A stretch of 64,000 bases of DNA from Epiperipatus broadwayi (taxonomy: Eukaryota; Onychophora; Udeonychophora; Euonychophora; Peripatidae): positions 165,001 to 229,000 of the forward strand of contig JAQFVV010006644.1 in assembly GCA_028023455.1 (NCBI GenBank), read 5' to 3'. Shown one piece after another: positions 59,561 through 64,000 of the stretch (its first letter is position 1; every line of letters begins with the position of its first letter). Position numbers and translations under genes: made by a program. The notes under the pieces are model-generated. The model saw nothing but the letters and a program-made list of their open reading frames with translations, was not told where the DNA came from and searched no databases.

Positions 59561-61320
59561 ATCAAAATGCAGAATGCTGATATATACAAATGTATTCACA
59601 TTTTAAAAATTGATATTAATAGTTACTTAAAATGTGTTCTTTAATAGTTTTGTATTTATTGTCATTCTATTCATATTTCTTAAAAATATAATAATGATGT
59701 TCATTAAAAAATAACTACTAGTGATGATGAGAATAAAATGAACTATCAAAAATAGAGATGATAAAATAAATGGATCAACTCCTCTGACCTCTCAGTCAAA
59801 AACTATGCACAGTTTATCATAATATATACTTTTAGGAAATCATTTACACATTTTTTTCACATATCCGATCTAACAAAAATGTGATTATATAATAATGGTC
59901 TCTATAATAACATATCATGAAATTTGGAAAATATATTGAATGGTCCTTTGAAGAAAATATTACAATATCTTACTATCTTCTCATTGTATTTTTAAAAATT
60001 TTATGAAACATTTTTGAATGTACATTTTTCTAATGCTTTTATGTTGCAAAAATATGACGGACAAGTCTCATTTTGACACAATAAATAAAATAAAATAGCA
60101 TATATCTGAATAACGTATTTAATATTAAATTACTTTTCCCAGATAAAATACCATATTTTTAATTAGTTAAAAGCTGTAGCATTTAAACCTAGTGATGAAC
60201 CTCAGTATTTAAATCCACCTTTATTCATATATATCTAATGAGATATTTACATTTCTTACATTTTCAAGTTGATAATCATCCAACTAAAAGTTGCTGAGAA
60301 TTATTTTTTCTGAGGGATAATAAGTTGCTTTCAAAACATAAAATACATTTTGAAAACAATTTTTTGAACATAGCACAATAATGATAATTTTTTAAATCCA
60401 AAAACAAAAAAGATGGAATTCCTGTTTTAATTTTAATCAATTATGCCACCTATACATAATTTCAAAGAGAATTGCCATAAAAATCAAAAACAATGTTGAA
60501 ACACATATAACCTTATTTGGTAGTAAGTATCATTGATAATGCATAAGATTTTTTACTTGTAAAAATATTTACTATTGCTTTATTCAAATTCAGACAAGTA
60601 AAATAACTATAACATTGTAAATAAAAGTAATGTATAAAATAAATTATGTTTCTTACAAATTTGTATTAAGGTCAGATATCTAGTATAATTTCACAGCTCA
60701 TGTATTTGTAATTAGTATTTATAATTTGGATTATTTGATTCCATTTATGACTGGCTATAGAAGACATCTAATATATTTAATAATGGTTAAAAATTCACTA
60801 CTTCATAATTTTGTATATGTTTACCCAGCAAAAAAGATTGAGTTAACCATTTCACAAGATATATATAAAAATGTTATTCTTGATATATTATTATGCAGTA
60901 TAAAGTTTAGCTTATTAATGGTACCACTATCAAAAATATAATTTAGAATATATAAAAAGATATCATAGAAATCAGAACTCATAGCTAGAAGTATTTGAAT
61001 GGTTTTATCTAATAATGTAAAATTATACATAACTTACAGTTATAAAATAATAATAATTAAATGCATTATCAAATCAACTTTCATAAATTTGAAAACAAAG
61101 ATAATTAAAAAAAAAATTTGTAAGCAAAGAGTAAGTAAATTCTACAAAATTTTAATCAAAAAATGTACTAATAAACAAATTAAATGGATTAAAATCAGAA
61201 AACAAAAAACTCCTATTATGTGACCATTAACAAGAGAAAAATCCTTGGCAATTTAGATAATAAATTACTGATATAAGAATATAGGTGGGTTTGTTGTGGT
61301 GTATTTAAAATAATATTTAC
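59561..61320. other. AT-rich stretch, nothing recognised
   Basis: Frames at 60726-60941 and 60999-61223 are rich in I, K, N and L as expected by chance in such DNA. Confidence 0.45.
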
Positions 61321-61630
61321 ATTGCAAGAAATATTACTCCAGAAATAAGAAGAAACATTGACACTACCACTAAAATATGGACAATATCACAAAGTGTATA
61401 CAATTCTATAAAAAACAAAATAGTAATTACAAATAAAAACATCATAGTAATTCCTACAAATATCCAACATTGTTTGAAATACATGTGTTTTAAATAAAAA
61501 AAAGAGAGACATGCAGCTAAATTTATAAAGATTAGAAATAATCCTGAAAACATCTGACTCATTATATACATCATAAAAGAAGCAAATAAAGAAATAGATA
61601 AATTATTGGCAAAACTAAATATATAGGTGC
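61321..61630 (-). CDS. Candidate exon of a multi-pass membrane protein
   Basis: 310 bases, open throughout on the minus strand, bounded by a splice acceptor (CATATTTTTAATTTAG, then GC at 61630) and a splice donor (CTTGCAAT then GTAAAT, GT at 61319-61320). The exon would begin in phase with two bases of a split codon and end with two bases of another. Of about 102 residues most are hydrophobic, in four blocks: YIFSFANNLSISLF, SGLFLIFINLAACLSFFY, WIFVGITMMFLFVITILFF and HILVVVSMFLLISGVIFLA, parted by short polar turns (LKHMYFKQC, ELYTLCD). W, C, G, H and M are well mixed in, unlike the I/K/N-only frames nearby. A four-helix membrane protein is possible but the family is not recognised and no other exon was found. 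An open run of this length is expected about once by chance in the window. Confidence 0.35.
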
Positions 61631-61699
61631 CTAAATTAAAAATATGACAGGTATTACCAGTTTAAAAATATTGGTATGATAAGAGGACATTAAATTTGA

Positions 61700-62120
61700 A
61701 CTATTTACCATAACAGATGGGATTGAAAGTGTTTTATAAAAGTAAATCATATTAAAACAGTAAGAAATTATGAAAAAAGCAGCAATGAGCATCTAAGACA
61801 TTTCATTTTGCAGTGTATTTACAAATTATGGCAAGACATATGGCTTTTGAAGATTTATGAAGTTAATAAAGATTTGGAACATCAAAGCAACATGCAACAT
61901 TTTTTTTAAAAAGGAAATTAAATGTGATAGTAATAAATTAAGAGCTAAAAATTGTAAATCAGATTATTAATAGTTTGAAACATAATAAAGTGAATCAGTT
62001 AGAGAATTAAACTTGGATTGATTGCTTTGGTTAGAAATAATTTAATATGAAAAAAGATATTATACATACATGTGTGTTTAAAAAGAAAGAGTTTTTTATA
62101 AATGTGTTTTACAAAATAAA
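61700..62120 (+). mobile_element. RTE family B fragment with internal deletion
   Basis: GATTGAAAGTGTTTTATAAA then AATCATATTAAAACAG match the SGFSTVDHIQ part of RT, AATTATGGCAAGACATATGG the DYEKAFD motif, and AGAATTAAACTTGGATTG the RIKLGW block, followed by TGTGTGTTTAAAAAGAAAG. The same ~375-bp segment is missing as in 44840-45165. Confidence 0.6.
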
Positions 62121-62453
62121 AGATCTATATAAACTGGATGCAAAATTTTAAAATAGTAATGATAATATCAAATAATTTTGCTATAATTTGAATAATGATG
62201 AAAGAATCCAGATGATTTTTTTTCAATTAAGTGTTTATAATGCTCACTTATTTAGATTTAGATAGAGATATCCAGAGTAATGAAGTTAATTTTTAAAAAA
62301 AGTTGTCAATCTTAATAATGAAGAAGTTTAAAAATGTGATAATGATATGTTAGCTTCAAATCTATTGTAATTGTATTTAGAAATAGTTGATGAAACTATA
62401 GCAAACATCACATAATTACTATTTCTTATGCTTGCTCTTAACAGGCACAACTC

Positions 62454-62814
62454 TCTATACATATTGCCACTCAGTGCAAGCCAGAGTAATCAATGGATGC
62501 AAGAAGGCTTGTGCATAAAATCACTATCTGGTGCCTACTCATTCAATATCTCCAGACTAGTTTCTGGCTTATGACCTTCATCAGTGAGGAGTCTTGGATC
62601 TGAGCTCACTGCAGCTAGATCTTAGGATGTAAGGCATTCCTCCTGCAGCCACCTTGAAAACACTATAATATTTTCAATCCAAGCTCATCAGCTTATATAG
62701 TCATATACTAGTCTGGTGATATTGGATGAGTAGGCACTAGATGGGAATTTTACACACAAGCCTTCTGGTATTCATTGATTACTCCAGCTTGCACTGAGTG
62801 GCAATATGTATAGA
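62454..62814. mobile_element. MITE with 108-bp inverted arms
   Basis: 62454-62561 and 62707-62814 are imperfect inverted repeats that start TCTATACATATTGCCACTC. The spacer of 145 bp has no frame. The outer sequence allows a TA target duplication (CTCTA|TACAT and ATGTA|TAGA), but it is ambiguous. A decayed partner is at 36320-36478. It must have been moved by a transposase coded elsewhere. Confidence 0.8.
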
Positions 62815-64000
62815 AATTATATCAACTAAAATGTAAAATAATTTTAAAATTTCAATTTATAAAAATAAGAGAGATAAAAAAGAGACTTCACTAAGTATCA
62901 TGGAAAATATTTATTATCCATTATATCACAAACCCTTACAATAATTTTTTGAATAGGTTATTATTTTTAGAGATTTGCCTAAATACTATTTTTGTTGAGA
63001 AATTAAGTGGTAATGTCATGAAATGGAAAATACTATTCTAGTAATGGAAAATAATAATTTTCATTGTAGTTCTCCAATAAATACAAACAAACTTATCTAC
63101 AAGTTTTATTGTCATCAATATTTAATAACCATTATTTAAGATGTGAACTTGTTTGGAATGTGATTCATGAAGGAAATAAATATTCATTTGAAATAGCTAA
63201 TCAAAATTCCTATATATGTGTATGAAAACACCTGTCATTTAGTCTACTCCAAAATAGGTAAATCCTGACTTGTAAACCTAAAAAATTAGAGTAAGAGTTT
63301 TACCACAGAAAAGCAAACATCCACCATATACTAAATTTACAATGAATTACAACATGCAAACAATAAGAAATTATTAAATAACAATATTAGACTTACAATA
63401 ATGAAAGTCTTATTATAGATTACCAAAATTATTGAAAAATAAATTGGTAAAAATATTTTAGTATGAAAATAAAAGTCTACAGCATATTTTGAATTGTGAA
63501 AAATATAGATATTTTTATCAAACAAAATACTCTGTAGTTAATCATTTGATAAGTTTTCAGTATCTTTTTTGTGCATTTTATTTATACATTTTATATATTA
63601 GACAGTGAATAAATAACCATAAAGTTATTAATGATGAAATACTTAGACAATAATTTATCTGTCGGTTTTAAGTTCACATGTAAAAAATTGTATCTTTGCA
63701 GACATGATTCTTGTATTCACTGATGCACTTTTTAATTTTTTATGTAGAATAATCCAAATTTATTTATGTAAAGACTTAGTTATTATCTAGTATATTATAA
63801 TTAAGTTCATCTAGTTTTCTACTATAGAACATAAAAGCAACTAACATTTCCTGGTAATTAAAAGAAAAAGTTCACAGATAGACAATAATATGGTTTAAGA
63901 TGATTAAACCCAATATTTATGTAATTTTATATGGGATATTTAATAATAATGAAAAAAATCATAATAGGCATCATATTTATTACAAATCTGGTCATAAACA
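62815..64000. other. AT-rich stretch, nothing recognised
   Basis: No frame, RNA or repeat that I can support up to the right edge. Confidence 0.5.

Noticed and set aside
59347-59580. Poly-His frame at the (CAT)n array with FADD-like residues before it
   Set aside because: The His run is the microsatellite, and EFADDKLIC alone is too short to call a reverse transcriptase remnant; no neighbouring RT motif was found.

Overview
This is AT-rich animal DNA and it is almost entirely repeats. Nothing looks prokaryotic: there are no operons or ribosome-binding sites, and coding remnants are separated by long AT-rich stretches. The repeat set (RTE-type LINEs, a Penelope-like element, tRNA-derived SINEs, a large-LTR retrotransposon, MITE-like inverted-repeat elements and very long TAA/TTA microsatellites) fits an invertebrate metazoan. 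A mollusc, perhaps a cephalopod, is my best guess, but that is inference from repeat style and not proved by any gene. I could not identify any complete host gene. One 310-base candidate exon for a multi-pass membrane protein (61321-61630, minus strand) is the only possible host coding sequence.

Layout. 1-2560: a decayed RTE-type LINE on the minus strand that runs off the left edge. 3213-10060: a complete LTR retrotransposon on the minus strand with very large LTRs (2288 and 2145 bp), a primer-binding site, a polypurine tract, a gag-like coiled-coil ORF and no pol. 13275-15016: a 1.74-kb element with 18-bp terminal inverted repeats and a TA target duplication, holding a 176-bp palindrome and degenerate tandem repeats. 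16.2, 30.8 and 51.7 kb: three copies of one short tRNA-derived SINE family, each with its own target-site duplication.

A second RTE family is scattered through the window: near-full-length copies at 18706-21870 (minus), 24535-27785 (plus) and 45176-48314 (minus, with an inverted 5' end), a badly decayed copy at 35138-37850, and two fragments at 44840-45165 and 61700-62120. All three near-full copies have the same TGA stop directly after the SDH motif of the endonuclease domain.

38.0-44.8 kb is the best preserved and most unusual part. A long (ATT)n tract, a 200-bp spacer and a long (TAA)n tract are followed by a two-ORF APE-type LINE (38759-44480) that itself ends in (TAA)n. Its ORF1 has a zinc knuckle and a C-terminal AT-hook-like motif. 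Its ORF2 has all endonuclease and reverse-transcriptase motifs but is broken by one frameshift. 53640-56500 is a 5'-truncated Penelope-like element with a GIY-YIG domain and a hammerhead-like 3' motif, interrupted by a 1006-bp inverted-repeat element with an 8-bp target duplication. 62454-62814 is a MITE with 108-bp arms, and a decayed relative lies at 36.3 kb.

The coding remnants do not form a host pathway. Apart from a possible exon, the window reads as layers of insertions of different ages: the LTR element and the 38.8-44.5 kb LINE look youngest, the 35-38 kb RTE copy and the 1-2.5 kb LINE oldest.
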